DNA from: CAMPKL01 sp963805925 | Lineage (GTDB): Bacteria > Acidobacteriota > Terriglobia > Bryobacterales > UBA6623 | Length of the DNA stretch: 64,000 bases | NCBI GenBank assembly: GCA_963805925.1 | Contig: CAWDWB010000008.1 | Location: forward strand, 1-64,000 | Direction of reading: 5' to 3' | Shown here: positions 9,883 to 19,141 of the stretch, piece by piece | Layout: each line of letters starts with the position of its first letter | Position numbering within the stretch: position 1 is the first letter of the stretch | The notes under the pieces: generated by a model | The model's input: the letters and a program-made list of their open reading frames with translations, nothing else | The model's database searches: none | Told to the model about the DNA's origin: nothing | Program-made: the position numbers and the translations under genes

Positions 9883-11895
9883 TCACTGGCCTGCCAGAGC
9901 ATCCGCTAGGCCGGTAAGCAGCTCGGCGCCTTCGGGGACTTGGATGGAGGAGCCTTCGAAGTCGTCGCCGATGGATTCGACGCGTCCTCCGAGCGTTTCG
10001 GCCAGGAAGGCCTCGGTGACGGCGTTGAACGACTTGTTGTTCTCCGGGCGCGCGAAGCCATGGCCTTCGTCCGGGTAGAGCACGTAGGTCACGGGGATGT
10101 CGCGCGCCTTCATCGCCTCGACGATCTGTTCGGGCTCGGCCCGCTTCACGCGTGGGTCGTTCGCGCCTTGGCCGATCAGCAGCGGCCGGACGATCTGGTC
10201 GGCGTACGTGAGCGGCGAGCGCTCTTTGAGCAGCGCGCGGCCTTCTTCCGTCTCGACGTCGCCTACGCGCACGGCGAACCTGTTCTTCGTCGGCGCCCAG
10301 TAGGGCGGAATGGTTTCGAGCAGCGTCACCAGGTTCGCCGGTCCGGCGATGTCGACCCCGCAGGCGAACTTCTCAGGTGTGAAGGTGAGGCCGACGAGGG
10401 TTGAGTAACCGCCGTAGCTGCCGCCCATGATGCAAACTTTGTCCGCCTGCGCCACGCCCTCCTTGATCGCCCAGTCGGTGGCGTCGATCAGGTCGTCATG
10501 GATCTTGCCGGCCCACTCCATGTCGCCGGCGTTGGTGAAGTCCTTGCCGAGGCCGGTCGAGGCGCGGTAGTTGACGCTCAGTACGGCGTAGCCGCGGTTG
10601 GCGAGCCATTGGTGGTAGGGGTTGAAGCCCCAGTTGTCGCGCCCCCAGGGGCCGCCGTGCACGAACAGGACCATCGGCACGGGCTCGGACGGGCGTCCGT
10701 CGCCGTCCGGGTCGGATTCGAGCGGGAGCGTGAGGTAGCTGACGAGGTCGAGGCCGTCGCGGGACTTCAGCGTCAAGGCGTGCATGGGCGCGAGCGGCAA
10801 GCCCTCGAGGGCCTTCAGGTTGCTGAACAAGCGCGTGGCCTTCTTCGGCTCGCGCTCGTAGAGGTAGTACTCGACGGGGCCGTCCGAGCGCTCGTAGGCG
10901 GCGATCCAGCGCTGGTCGTCCTGGCTCCGTGAGACGACCGTGAGCTCGCCTTCGGCGGCTTGGCGCAGAAAGTCGAGGTCGGCGGCAATCGAGTCATCGA
11001 GAGTCGTCCACTCGCGGCGCTCGTAGGTCGAGGAAGCCGCCTGGATGTTGCGCTCGGTCGGGTGGACCATCCAGCCCGAGACGTCGGCGCGGGGATCCTC
11101 GAAGACGGTCTTCTTTTCCCCGGTTTCGAGGTTGAGCGAAACCAACGCGGCGGTGTTGCGGTCGCGACTGTCGCGCAGATAGAGAATGCTCTTGGTTTTG
11201 TCGAAGCCGATCACCGAGGTCGTCAGCGTGTCGTCCGAGCCCACGGCGAAGAGCTCCTCCCAACCGCCGCCTGCTTTTTGGAGATACTTCATGCCGCCGT
11301 CGGGCGTCATTCGAGTGGCGAGGCGCACTTGCAGGTCCCGGTCGGTGACGTACCCGGCGAATCCGGGGTTCTCTTCGATCAGTTTGCGCTCGCCGGTGAG
11401 AAGGTTGACGAGGAACAGGTCGTGGAGGCGCTTGTCACGCTCGTTAATGGGGACCACAGCTTGAGTCGGATGCTCGGGACTGAGATGCGGCGTCCGTATC
11501 GAGATCCCCTCGATCGGCGTCAAGTTGTGAGTCTCGTCGTTCGCGAGGTCGACTCGGAACCCTTGCCAGTTCTCGTCGCCGGCTTTGTCTTGACCATAAA
11601 GGATGTCGTTGTTGGTGTACGCCCACCAATAGAAGCGGATGCCGCGCTTGCGGTCGTTGGTGACGGCGCGGGCGGCGCCGAGTTCGTCGATCGGCGCGAC
11701 CCAGACGTTCATGACGCCTTCGTCCGGGGCGAGATAGCTGATCCGGGTTCCGTCCGGGCTGAGCCGTACGCCGGCGCGGTCGGGGTTGCCGAACAGCACG
11801 TCGCGGGAGATGAGCGGCGGTTGCGAGGCTTCAGGCGGGGCGGAACCGCACCCGGCCAGCAATACCAGAACGAGGCGGAAGACGACTCGGTTCAT
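9883..11895 (-). CDS. S9-family prolyl oligopeptidase, lipoprotein
   Basis: The 670-residue product starts with a lipoprotein signal (VLVLLAGCGS, lipobox LAGC), so it is probably anchored outside the inner membrane. Residues 30-400 form the beta-propeller. The catalytic domain has the nucleophile GGSYGGYS near 500, the Asp loop GANDPRVKR near 588 and the His loop YPDEGHGFARPENN near 620. Length and motif order are normal for dipeptidyl-peptidase/acylaminoacyl-peptidase relatives. GGAGG sits 6 nt before the ATG. The promoter-leader module copy B precedes it directly, and the esterase gene follows. Confidence 0.95.
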   Translation of the reverse strand: MNRVVFRLVLVLLAGCGSAPPEASQPPLISRDVLFGNPDRAGVRLSPDGTRISYLAPDEGVMNVWVAPIDELGAARAVTNDRKRGIRFYWWAYTNNDILYGQDKAGDENWQGFRVDLANDETHNLTPIEGISIRTPHLSPEHPTQAVVPINERDKRLHDLFLVNLLTGERKLIEENPGFAGYVTDRDLQVRLATRMTPDGGMKYLQKAGGGWEELFAVGSDDTLTTSVIGFDKTKSILYLRDSRDRNTAALVSLNLETGEKKTVFEDPRADVSGWMVHPTERNIQAASSTYERREWTTLDDSIAADLDFLRQAAEGELTVVSRSQDDQRWIAAYERSDGPVEYYLYEREPKKATRLFSNLKALEGLPLAPMHALTLKSRDGLDLVSYLTLPLESDPDGDGRPSEPVPMVLFVHGGPWGRDNWGFNPYHQWLANRGYAVLSVNYRASTGLGKDFTNAGDMEWAGKIHDDLIDATDWAIKEGVAQADKVCIMGGSYGGYSTLVGLTFTPEKFACGVDIAGPANLVTLLETIPPYWAPTKNRFAVRVGDVETEEGRALLKERSPLTYADQIVRPLLIGQGANDPRVKRAEPEQIVEAMKARDIPVTYVLYPDEGHGFARPENNKSFNAVTEAFLAETLGGRVESIGDDFEGSSIQVPEGAELLTGLADALAGQ

Positions 11896-11910
11896 GGGAA
11901 CCTCCGAACC

Positions 11911-11971
11911 GGGATTTCCGTTTTGGCCCCGTGGCCGGGGTTAGACTAGCCGATCCACGGCCGCGATGCAA
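11911..11971 (-). promoter_or_regulatory. Promoter-leader module, copy B, for the S9 peptidase
   Basis: Minus strand: TTGCAT (11966-11971), exactly 17 nt, TAGTCT (11943-11948), then a leader with the hairpin CCCCGGCCACGGGG and the conserved GGCCAAAACGGAAATCCCGG, ending 16 nt before the start codon. Confidence 0.7.
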
Positions 11972-12213
11972 GGATTTTCGGGCGTTGTTCAACTGCGATC
12001 TCTCCTAATGCCGGGGCTGCACCCGTCGAAGCGAGCGTCAACGGGGTACCCTGGCCCCTTAAGCGCCCGCTGAGCCGAGACCGCTCCGAAGCCGCACTCC
12101 CGGCAGCGACCAGCTCCGGCTGCTTTCGGACTCGTCGCATCACCCTCTCGGCACGGGCAGCGCCGCCAACCTCGCCAGCATCTCGCCGAAGAGCCGCAGC
12201 GACTCAGGTTCAC

Positions 12214-13503
12214 TCAAGGAAGATTGCTTAGGAAGTCGTTCATCTCGCGCAGCACATCCGCTTCGTTCGAACGGAATACGAAGTGACTCGCATGCGGCAG
12301 GCGAACGACACGGGCCGAGGGCACGCCCCTTTCAAAAGCCGTGGCTTGCGCACCCGCAATAGCCTCATCTCGAGCTTCAGCCGCCGCGCGAGCGGCATCG
12401 TCCTTAAACCGTTGCGTGGTTGCGTGGGGAACCGCATAAATAGCCAGAACCGGCACTGGGATGTCCGTGTACTTCTGCATACCCCTCATGATCGCTTGAG
12501 CGATCGGCGGCATCTGCGGTGGCGGTCCTGCCGAAGGCGGATCGGACAAGTTCTTTTGCATCTCCCTTAAGTCGCGTTCAAACCCCGGCAGTATCGTATC
12601 GAGGAGCTCCGCAACCAACGGCCTCAGATCCTGCGGGCCCTTACCGGGCTCCAACTGCTCCAGCTTCTCCTGCAACTCGGCCAGGTCCATTCCGAAATCA
12701 CCGCGCGAGCGATCGTAGTACGCGTAGTAATAGCCGGCATCTAGATAAATCAAGCCTGCGACTCTTGCGGGACGCCGCGATCCGATGGAGCTCAGTTCCT
12801 CGCCGCCGAGCGAGTGTCCAGCCAGTACTGGCCGGTTCAGTTCGAGTGTATCGAGTACGGCGAGAACATCGTCGCCAAGACGGTCTGCCGAATACGTCTC
12901 ATCCCCGACGGGTGACGGAGCGCTGGAGGAGCCGAATCCGCGCCGGGTGATCCCGAAGACGTGGTACGTATCGGTCAGCTTGAGCGCAAACTTGTCGAAG
13001 ACGTGCGCCGAGTTTCCGAGGCCGGCCAGTAGGACCAGGGGCCTTCCAGATCCGCCCCAATCGAGGACCTCCAGGTTGACGTGATCGTCTACGGTTACGA
13101 ATTGAGCGGCATGCGGGGATGGGTCACGCCATGCAATTTCTTCGTTGGCGCGCTGGAATTCGATCGGCAACGACTGAGACTGACGCTGCGTCCAGGCGCC
13201 GCTGATCGAGGTAGCGTCGGTGTTGAGCTCCCCTTCGAAGCTGCCGCGTAGCTGGTTAATGGCGAAGCTGATTTTGGAACCGTCCAGCGAGAATGAATCC
13301 GTGACCATACCAATGCCTCGATCACTGCTGATGAAGACCGTGGCCTGCCAGCCGCCGCTATCGGTTTTCGCGACTCGCATGATCGTCTGCAGTTCCTGCG
13401 GGCCCACTTTGAGGGCGCCCTGCCAGTCGCCGGCAATGTCTTGTGCAAACGCGGGTATTGCAGTACACGCGGCAAGGACGATGAAACGGACGTATCCCTT
13501 CAT
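12214..13503 (-). CDS. Secreted alpha/beta hydrolase
   Basis: The ATG at 13503 is chosen because it opens a signal peptide (FIVLAACTAIPAFAQ); the frame upstream is promoter DNA. Residues 20-125 form a beta-rich domain (GDWQGALKVGPQELQTIMRV) common ahead of acidobacterial hydrolases. The catalytic domain follows: PLVLLAGLGNSAHVFD (oxyanion loop), GITRRGFGSSS, nucleophile GHSLGGEE near 245, and the catalytic His in LPHASHFVFRSNEAD near 410. The 429-residue length is normal. Its promoter-leader module (copy C) ends at the start codon, so it is probably co-regulated with the S9 peptidase. Confidence 0.9.
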   Translation of the reverse strand: MKGYVRFIVLAACTAIPAFAQDIAGDWQGALKVGPQELQTIMRVAKTDSGGWQATVFISSDRGIGMVTDSFSLDGSKISFAINQLRGSFEGELNTDATSISGAWTQRQSQSLPIEFQRANEEIAWRDPSPHAAQFVTVDDHVNLEVLDWGGSGRPLVLLAGLGNSAHVFDKFALKLTDTYHVFGITRRGFGSSSAPSPVGDETYSADRLGDDVLAVLDTLELNRPVLAGHSLGGEELSSIGSRRPARVAGLIYLDAGYYYAYYDRSRGDFGMDLAELQEKLEQLEPGKGPQDLRPLVAELLDTILPGFERDLREMQKNLSDPPSAGPPPQMPPIAQAIMRGMQKYTDIPVPVLAIYAVPHATTQRFKDDAARAAAEARDEAIAGAQATAFERGVPSARVVRLPHASHFVFRSNEADVLREMNDFLSNLP

Positions 13504-13567
13504 ACCGAGATTTCCATTTTGGCCCAGTGGCCGTAAACAGAGTAGACGATCCAGGCCTGTCCTACAA
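13504..13567 (-). promoter_or_regulatory. Promoter-leader module, copy C, for the alpha/beta hydrolase
   Basis: Minus strand: TTGTAG (13562-13567), exactly 17 nt, TACTCT (13539-13544), then a leader with GGGCCAAAATGGAAATCTCGG running directly into the ATG at 13503. Confidence 0.7.
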
Positions 13568-13696
13568 CGGTTTTTCGGGTTGTGGTCATTGGTAATTCTG
13601 CCGTCCGCCGCTGACGCCGGCGGCCAACCGCGGCCGATCGGAGCCATCAATCCACGGCTCCTTCGCCGTTGAGTTAACACTGGAATCAACCCAGCT

Positions 13697-13770
13697 CTAT
13701 TGCCCCTCGGCCCGGCGCTCCGCCAGAAACGTCGCAACCGCCTCGGTGAATTCCGGCCTCGCGTTCGATG
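13697..13770 (-). pseudogene. Possible C-terminal scrap of an enoyl-CoA hydratase
   Basis: About 24 codons (SNARPEFTEAVATFLAERRA) ending in a stop resemble the last helix of crotonase-family enzymes. Nothing upstream continues it. Weak call. Confidence 0.3.
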
Positions 13771-13959
13771 GGCGCAAGCGAAAACAACCCCGGAGCTATT
13801 GCATTATCCCCGCAGAAGAGAGTAATTGCCGGTCCAGAACTGTCGCCGTTATCCGCTTTGCCGTGCGTAATTTACTTGGATCATGACCTCAGTGCAAGTG
13901 TTTTTCAGCCCTGCACCATGTCTCAGTTCCTCTTCCGCACCGCCAGCGCCGCGAGTTGC

Positions 13960-14190
13960 CCCCGCTCTTCGTTCGACCTGAAGCAGCGACACGACAGGCG
14001 CGTCCAGCTCGTGGCCCGCTCGCCTTCCCTGATCTACTCCGACGCGCCGGGCTTGTTGTAGAAACGCACCGCCGGGCTGGAGGGCAAGCTCATGTTGGCG
14101 ACGAGGAACCCGATGCGGGGGAACAGGGCGCCCAGAGCGCTGCGTTGGTCAGCAGACGAGCGTCGAATCGGAAATCCGGAATTGAATAGC
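13960..14190 (-). mobile_element. Internally deleted IS1380-like element remnant
   Basis: 13975-14075 matches the transposase C-terminal region of the IS1380-like element near 51228-51320 (shared CGCGTCCAGCTCGTGGCC and GCTTGTTGTAGAA). 14128-14185 matches that element's other end near 52211-52275 (shared GCGCCCAGAGCGCTGCG and GGAAATCCGG). Joining a transposase 3' end to the opposite terminus means nearly all of the element was deleted. Confidence 0.65.
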
Positions 14191-14274
14191 CCCGCTGTAT
14201 CGCGCCGTGCGCGCCTGATCGGACGAAATCATCCCCACGCGCGGCTACCCCCATGCCGAGGCGTGGTCCTCGGC

Positions 14275-14442
14275 GTACTGCCCGAAGGGTGCGAGGCGCT
14301 CGGCCGGTGATTGTCTCCACTCCCGATGAGACCTCGGCCGTGGCCCCCTGCGGCGAGAGGCCGAACAGCACGGCCAAGTGGCGCGCCAGGTCCGGGGCGA
14401 CGCCGACGTCCTCCAGAGACTTGATGAAGCGATCTTCAGGCT
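14275..14442 (-). pseudogene. NmrA-type NAD(P)-binding reductase, C-terminal scrap
   Basis: APDLARHLAVLFGLSPQGA and VSSGVETITGRAPRTL match the conserved C-terminal helix and TGRxPR(T/S) motif of NmrA/atypical SDR proteins. The piece is fused in frame to the end of the penicillin acylase remnant and runs into the IS1380 remnant after a shift. No Rossmann domain remains. Confidence 0.55.
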
Positions 14443-16203
14443 CTGACGCCGGTCGTAGCGTCAACGTCGCCTCGACCGGGCCGGGAAGAAACGGCGTTGG
14501 GCGCCCTTGCTCCCAGTCGGTTTGACCGGCGCCGTAGTAGGGCGACAGCGGGTGGCCGCTTTGTCCGCCGGCCATGTGGAAATACCCGTGCTCTTCGTCT
14601 CCCGGGCTCACTGCGAAGCGCGGCGATGCGCCGAAGGCCGCGCCTTGGATGCGCGGCATGAACCGGCGGTCGCCCGGCAGTTGCACCGGCGGCATGTCGA
14701 GCCAGGAGCCCAGAAACGGCAGGCTCCGGCTCAATGGGTGGCGGAGGCGCACCGTGTGGTAGCGGCCCCAGGGGTGCTCGGCGAGCTCAGCCGGGGAAGT
14801 GATGTTTTGTTTTGCCAGAATCGTATCGAGGCTGGCGAGCTCGAACGCTCGCCACGAGTCGTGCCCCGGAGGAAGCAGGTGGGCGGGTTTCTGCGTAACC
14901 AAGGACCACGCCCAGTGCGGTACCGCCAGGACGGATAGGCGGCTTTGACCTCCGCGGTCAGCGCCGTCGCCAAATTTTCAATCAGTTGCGGGCGCCAGCT
15001 CGACACGAGGGTGTAACCGGCCGAATCCGCCGAGGCGTGGCCTTCCCAGTTGCGGATGGCGTCCCGCACTGCGCCGTGCAGCGGGTCGTCGTCGCCCTCG
15101 AGCAGCGTCAGGAAATGATCCCGCCAGCGGACCAGAAACAGGGCTTCGTCATCGAGCTGGATGCGCAGCATGTCGGCCGGCGTCGCGTTCTCGATCGGCA
15201 TGAGGCGGTCGCGAATTTGCCGGGCGCGCGCGCCCAGCACGTAGCCGCCGTCGCCGATCTTTTCGAGCATCTCGCCATCGACGACGCGGTTGTTGGCCGT
15301 CCAGATGCGTCCCTGCGGCGGATCGAGAACCAGGGGACGCTCGTCGGGCGCCAGCCATCCGTCCCACGCCGGGCCGTCGCTAGAATGCGACACGAGGTCG
15401 TGGCGAAGGCGGCGCGGGATCAGCCCTGGTATCGTCCAGACGATGTGGCCCTCCGCATCGCCGGCGACCAAATTGACCGTAGGTTCGCGGATCAGTTGCG
15501 GCGCGAGCATGACGAGCTCGGACACGTCCTCGGCGGCGGCGGCGGCCTGTTGCGTCGCGACGCTGCCGAAAGCAATATCGTCGCGCTGCGCGACACGCCG
15601 GACGTACGGCGTGCCGTCCGGCAACTCCCCCAGCACCGGCCCCCAGATCGTTCGGCGGATGGCGAGCTCATGCGGCTCCTTGCCCGCCACCTCGATCTGG
15701 GACGAAACGGTCTCGATTTCCCTCCAGCCGTCGGGCGTCCGGTAGCGGTTCGGGTCGTTGGGGTCCAAATCGAGCAGGATAAAGTCCGTCCAATCGCCAT
15801 TGTCGGTGGTAGCGCTCCAGGCGACATGGCCGTTGCTCCCCAGTCCGACGCCCGGCAATCCCGCAATCGACACTCCTGTCACACGTCGTCCGGCGCGCTC
15901 CAGTGACAGGCGGAACCAGACGGACGGCGTCCCTAAAGGAAGGTGCGGATCGTTCGCGACCAGAGCGCGTCCGGTCGCGGTGTGGGCCCCCGAGACGGCC
16001 CAGTTGTTTGAGCCCGAGGCCGGAGGCTCCGGAGCGACCACTCCGGTCTGCGGGACGCTTCTGCCGCGCAAATCATAGACGTCGGCCGGGGGAATCGTGG
16101 CGGGCGGCCCCGGCTCTCCCGTCAACGGAGCCTCCCACTCCGTGACGGACGGATAGAGGAAGTTCACTTCACACGCGCCGGTCCAAGGCAGCAGTTCAAT
16201 CAC
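14443..16203 (-). pseudogene. Penicillin acylase family (N-terminal nucleophile hydrolase), truncated and frameshifted
   Basis: The beta-chain start SNNWAVSG (catalytic Ser after autocleavage) is near residue 65, followed by NDPHLPLGTPSVWF and TTDNGDWTDF, all typical of penicillin/acyl-homoserine-lactone acylases. A frameshift near 14900 moves to KPAHLLPPGHDSWR and on to GGQSGHPLSPYYGAG and GRPTPFLPG, the usual C-terminal end. Only about 60 residues precede the catalytic Ser, so most of the alpha chain and the signal peptide are gone. The break at 16203 adjoins the conjugative remnant, suggesting that island cut the gene. Non-functional. Confidence 0.85.
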
Positions 16204-16244
16204 TGAGTTTCCCGAGCCCCGAGTGCTCGGAAGTCAAGAGCCTG

Positions 16245-17235
16245 ATGCAGCCTGGTCCGATCGATTCCCTCAAGTCCCTTGGCTACACGAAGCGCGAGGC
16301 CGCATTCCTCTCGCTTGTGGCTCTTCACAGCGGCTACTTCCTGCGTCGCCAGTATCGGGCTTTCATCGGCTACAGGGGTCACGTCGAAAAGCGGCTCCTC
16401 CGTCGGGCGGAGTCCTTCGGGCACGTCCGCTCCGAGGTCTACTCAAATCGAACCGGGCTCCACCACGTCTTCTCCCGCTCCATCTATCGTGCGATCGGCG
16501 ATGAACACAATCGGAACCGGCGGGTTCGACCAAACCTCTCGATTAAGGCTAAACTGATGGCGCTCGACTTCGTCTTGAGCCATCCGACCCATCAATTCTT
16601 CGCGACTGAGCGCGAGAAGCTCGAGTACTTCTGCGGACAGGGCGCGGTTGACCGAGCGCTCTTGCCGGGCAAGACCTACTGGGGCGCCGACTGGCCAGAC
16701 GCGACGCTACTTCATCGAGAAGTACCCAATCTTTCTGGACAGCACCGACGATCCAACCCCTCCAATCGCGTCGTTCTGCTACGTCGACGAGGGCGTCCTC
16801 TCGAACTCCGGCTTCACCAGTTTCCTAAAGCGCTACGGTCCCCTCTTCGCCGCCCTCGCACGATTTCGCCTGGTCTATGTCGCCGCCGAGCACCAGCCGT
16901 TCCGGAGGGCTGAGTGGGCTTTCGACCGATTTACGGAAGCTTTGGCGAACCCCGAAGCGGCCACTCCCGGCGGGCAGATGGGCGAGTACTTCCGCCTCCG
17001 TCGCCTATTCGAGACCCGCCAGTACGGCCAATTGAACAAGGCGAAGCTGGACCGCCTGCGAGATCTTTCGGAACGCTTTCGGCAACCGGCGGGCGAGTCG
17101 CGGTTCCAGCAGTGGGCGAAATTTGTCGAGACGAAGACGCGGTTGGGCCGCATCGACGCACACTTCGAGGCCTACCGATTGCCCCACAGCTACGACATTT
17201 TCGGGACCCATCCCGGTCCGAGGTCAGGCGCCTGA
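16245..17235 (+). pseudogene. Hypothetical protein of a conjugative/mobilisable element, frameshifted
   Basis: Frame one has MQPGPIDSLKSLGYTKREAAFLSLV and VFSRSIYRAIGDEHNRNRR; after a shift near 16690 it continues as YFIEKYPIFLDSTDDPTPP to the stop at 17235. I do not recognise a named domain. The first part (SLGYTKREAAFL, SGYFLRRQ) resembles winged-helix replication-relaxation proteins, which would fit its position before a palindrome and a VirD4-like ATPase. The function is inferred from context only. Confidence 0.5.
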
Positions 17236-17362
17236 AGGGAACACCTAATTGCAGCCGGTGCTCCCCTTTCGAACACAGCCTGCCGCAATTCGCCAAGTTG
17301 CTAAGCCGTTCTTAATCAGCCACATAGAGGACGCCGCGAGCCCCATCCGGCCCTCGCGGCGA

Positions 17363-17457
17363 GCGCAGGGTGGGCGGGAGCGACCCCCTGTTTTGGGGCG
17401 CTGGTCCGCCCAAAACCGTCTCGGCTCCGCCTCGGGTCGCTCCCGCCCACCCTGCGC
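17363..17457. repeat. Large imperfect palindrome with 24-bp perfect outer arms
   Basis: 17363-17386 and 17434-17457 are exact inverted complements (24 of 24). Inside, GTTTTGGGGCG (17390-17400) pairs with CGCCCAAAAC (17408-17417) with one bulge. It lies between the conjugative-element hypothetical gene and the VirD4-like remnant; an oriT or a protein-bound cruciform is possible. It overlaps no supported coding frame. Confidence 0.85.
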
Positions 17458-17640
17458 CAACACCATCCTTCGTGTCGACCTCGTCGACGACATCGGTGAC
17501 GAGGCCGATGTCGACAGTGGCGTCATCACCGAGCGCGAGATCCGCGTCGACCACGACAACTTCAGCCTTGTCGACAACTCGCGCATTACGCGCGAGTCGC
17601 CGAAGTCATCAAGTTCCACCGAGGAGGACAGCCCATCCCC

Positions 17641-17859
17641 GTGATCGAACCCGAAGACAAACCGCGCAAGAAGGCGCTCTTCACCGCTCGCGTCAACCCA
17701 AGCGTCGTCGAGATGCTGCGCGCCTACTGCGAGCTCCTCAACAGCAGCAGCCAACACCACGTCGTCGAGCAGCTCAGGCGCTACGCCTTCAGCCGCGACA
17801 AGGAGTTCCAAGCTTGGCTCGGGCAGCATCCGCTCGACACACAAGAACAGCGTTCCTGA
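17641..17859 (+). CDS. Small basic CopG/ribbon-helix-helix-like protein
   Basis: The 72 residues include KKALFTARVNPSVVEMLRAY followed by a helix (SSSQHHVVEQLRRYAFSRD), which fits a beta strand plus two helices of a ribbon-helix-helix regulator. The start is GTG. Coding bias continues upstream in the same frame (EVIKFHRGGQPIP before the GTG) and, after a shift near 17600, further back (VDLVDDIGDEADVDSGV), so it may be the tail of a longer, broken protein. It lies directly upstream of the VirD4-like remnant and could have been a relaxosome accessory protein. Confidence 0.5.
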   Translation: MIEPEDKPRKKALFTARVNPSVVEMLRAYCELLNSSSQHHVVEQLRRYAFSRDKEFQAWLGQHPLDTQEQRS

Positions 17860-17874
17860 ACGGAGGCCCCATCA

Positions 17875-18850
17875 TGCTGCGCATTCTCCGCGAACAGCCG
17901 TTGCCGCCGGCGTCTGGGGCTTCGGCCCTCTCCGCGTTCCCTTTCCGGCGACGAACGACGCTCGTCCTCGTCGCCGCGAACGCTCCCCCGTTGCCTGCAA
18001 CGTCGTGTGGTTCACCAGCCCGATCCTCGCCAGCTCGTTCGCGCTGTCGTTCGTCTACATCTTCCGCTTGCGCCCGCGCGTCGGCATCGAGCGCATCGTC
18101 TTGCCGCGCTTTCCGGAACCGGCCCAACGCTCGGCGCTATTCCTGGTGTTGGGTGAGGTCCACAAAGAGCGTAGGCCCACGGCCGTCGATCGATCTCGCT
18201 GGCTCACCATGCCTCGCGGCGCGCTGTTCACCGGCATTGGCATCTTCGGCGCCGTCGGCAGGGCGGCAAGACGACGTGCTGCATGTATCCCTTCGCCGAA
18301 CAGTTCCTGGCCTACCGCCGCGACGACGCGCAGCGTCGCATCGGCGGCCTGGTCCTCGAGGTCAAAGGCGACTTCTGCTACGGCGTTCCGCTAGATCCTC
18401 AGCAAGCACGGCCGCGAGGACGACTACATCGAGCTCAGCCTCGATTGCCCTACCGCTACAACCCGCTCTACGACCTTGAAGCCTATGCGCTCGCCTACGG
18501 CACCGCGTCGCTACTCACCAGCCTCTTCGTCCGCGGCAAGGAGCCCTTCTGGCAGCAGGTCTACACCAACGTCGTCAACTTCATCGTCCTGCTGCACAAG
18601 TCGGTCTACGGCTACGTCACGCTCTTCGACGTCCACGAGTGCGCCATCAACCGGACCTTCTCACGCAACGCATCGCCGAATGACAAGCGCAGTTCGAGTC
18701 CGGCGACTTCCTGCTTGTGGAACCGGTGGCTCAGTTCTTGCGGCAACTCTTGGCGAGATGCCCTTCTCGTCATCAGCGAACCGCGATTCCTGAGATCGTT
18801 GAGACCGGCTGCCTCTTACCAAACAGGGGGCTGGCGGCGATCAGGGACCG
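17875..18850 (+). pseudogene. VirD4/TraG-like conjugative coupling ATPase, multiple frameshifts, 3' end lost
   Basis: Across frames the product reads TSPILASSFALSFVYIF (membrane segment), MPRGALFTGIGIFGAVG then, after a one-base shift exactly at the Walker A loop, GKTTCCMYPFAEQFLAYRR; then RIGGLVLEVKGDFC (Walker B-like strand), YNPLYDLEAYALAYGTASLL, FWQQVYTNVVNFIVLLHKSV and FESGDFLLVEPVAQFLRQLL. This order fits TraG/VirD4-type ATPases that pump DNA through type IV secretion systems. At least three shifts and truncation before the excisionase gene at 18860 make it dead. Confidence 0.7.
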
Positions 18851-18859
18851 AAGGGAGTT

Positions 18860-19141
18860 ATGCGAATGCCACAAATCTCGAATGCGCTGCCTCTTTCGCA
18901 AAGGAACAGCGGGGAGAATCCACGAAGAAACAGCGGTGCGCTGGAGCCCCACTTCACGCTTGCCGAGCTGGCAGCCAAATGGCATCTTGCTCGCTCGACG
19001 ATCAGGGACTGGTTCCTCGATGAGCCCGGCGTGCTCCTGGTAACGCGCACGGGCAGACGTAACGGCAAGCGAACGCTCACCAACATGCGTATCCCGCAGA
19101 GCGTCGCCGAACGCGTACACCGCAAACGCGTGCGCCCGTGA
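18860..19141 (+). CDS. Excisionase-like helix-turn-helix protein
   Basis: The 93-residue protein has a helix-turn-helix FTLAELAAKWHLARSTIRDW, wing DEPGVLLVTRTGRRNGKR and basic tail IPQSVAERVHRKRVRP, closely matching the protein at 6168. It overlaps the integrase start by 4 bp (GTGA), indicating translational coupling. The probable role is directionality factor for the integrase; the first about 30 residues are poorly conserved, so a later start is possible. Confidence 0.8.
   Translation: MRMPQISNALPLSQRNSGENPRRNSGALEPHFTLAELAAKWHLARSTIRDWFLDEPGVLLVTRTGRRNGKRTLTNMRIPQSVAERVHRKRVRP

Noticed and set aside
10960..11949. 329-residue plus-strand reading frame
   Set aside because: Antisense to the S9 peptidase, which has all catalytic motifs.
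12214..13737. Longer hydrolase starting at 13737
   Set aside because: The extra 78 residues are translated promoter DNA; the ATG at 13503 gives a signal peptide directly.
17370..18479. 369-residue Ser/Arg/Pro-rich frame
   Set aside because: Low complexity; it overlaps the palindrome and the VirD4-like frames, which carry real motifs.
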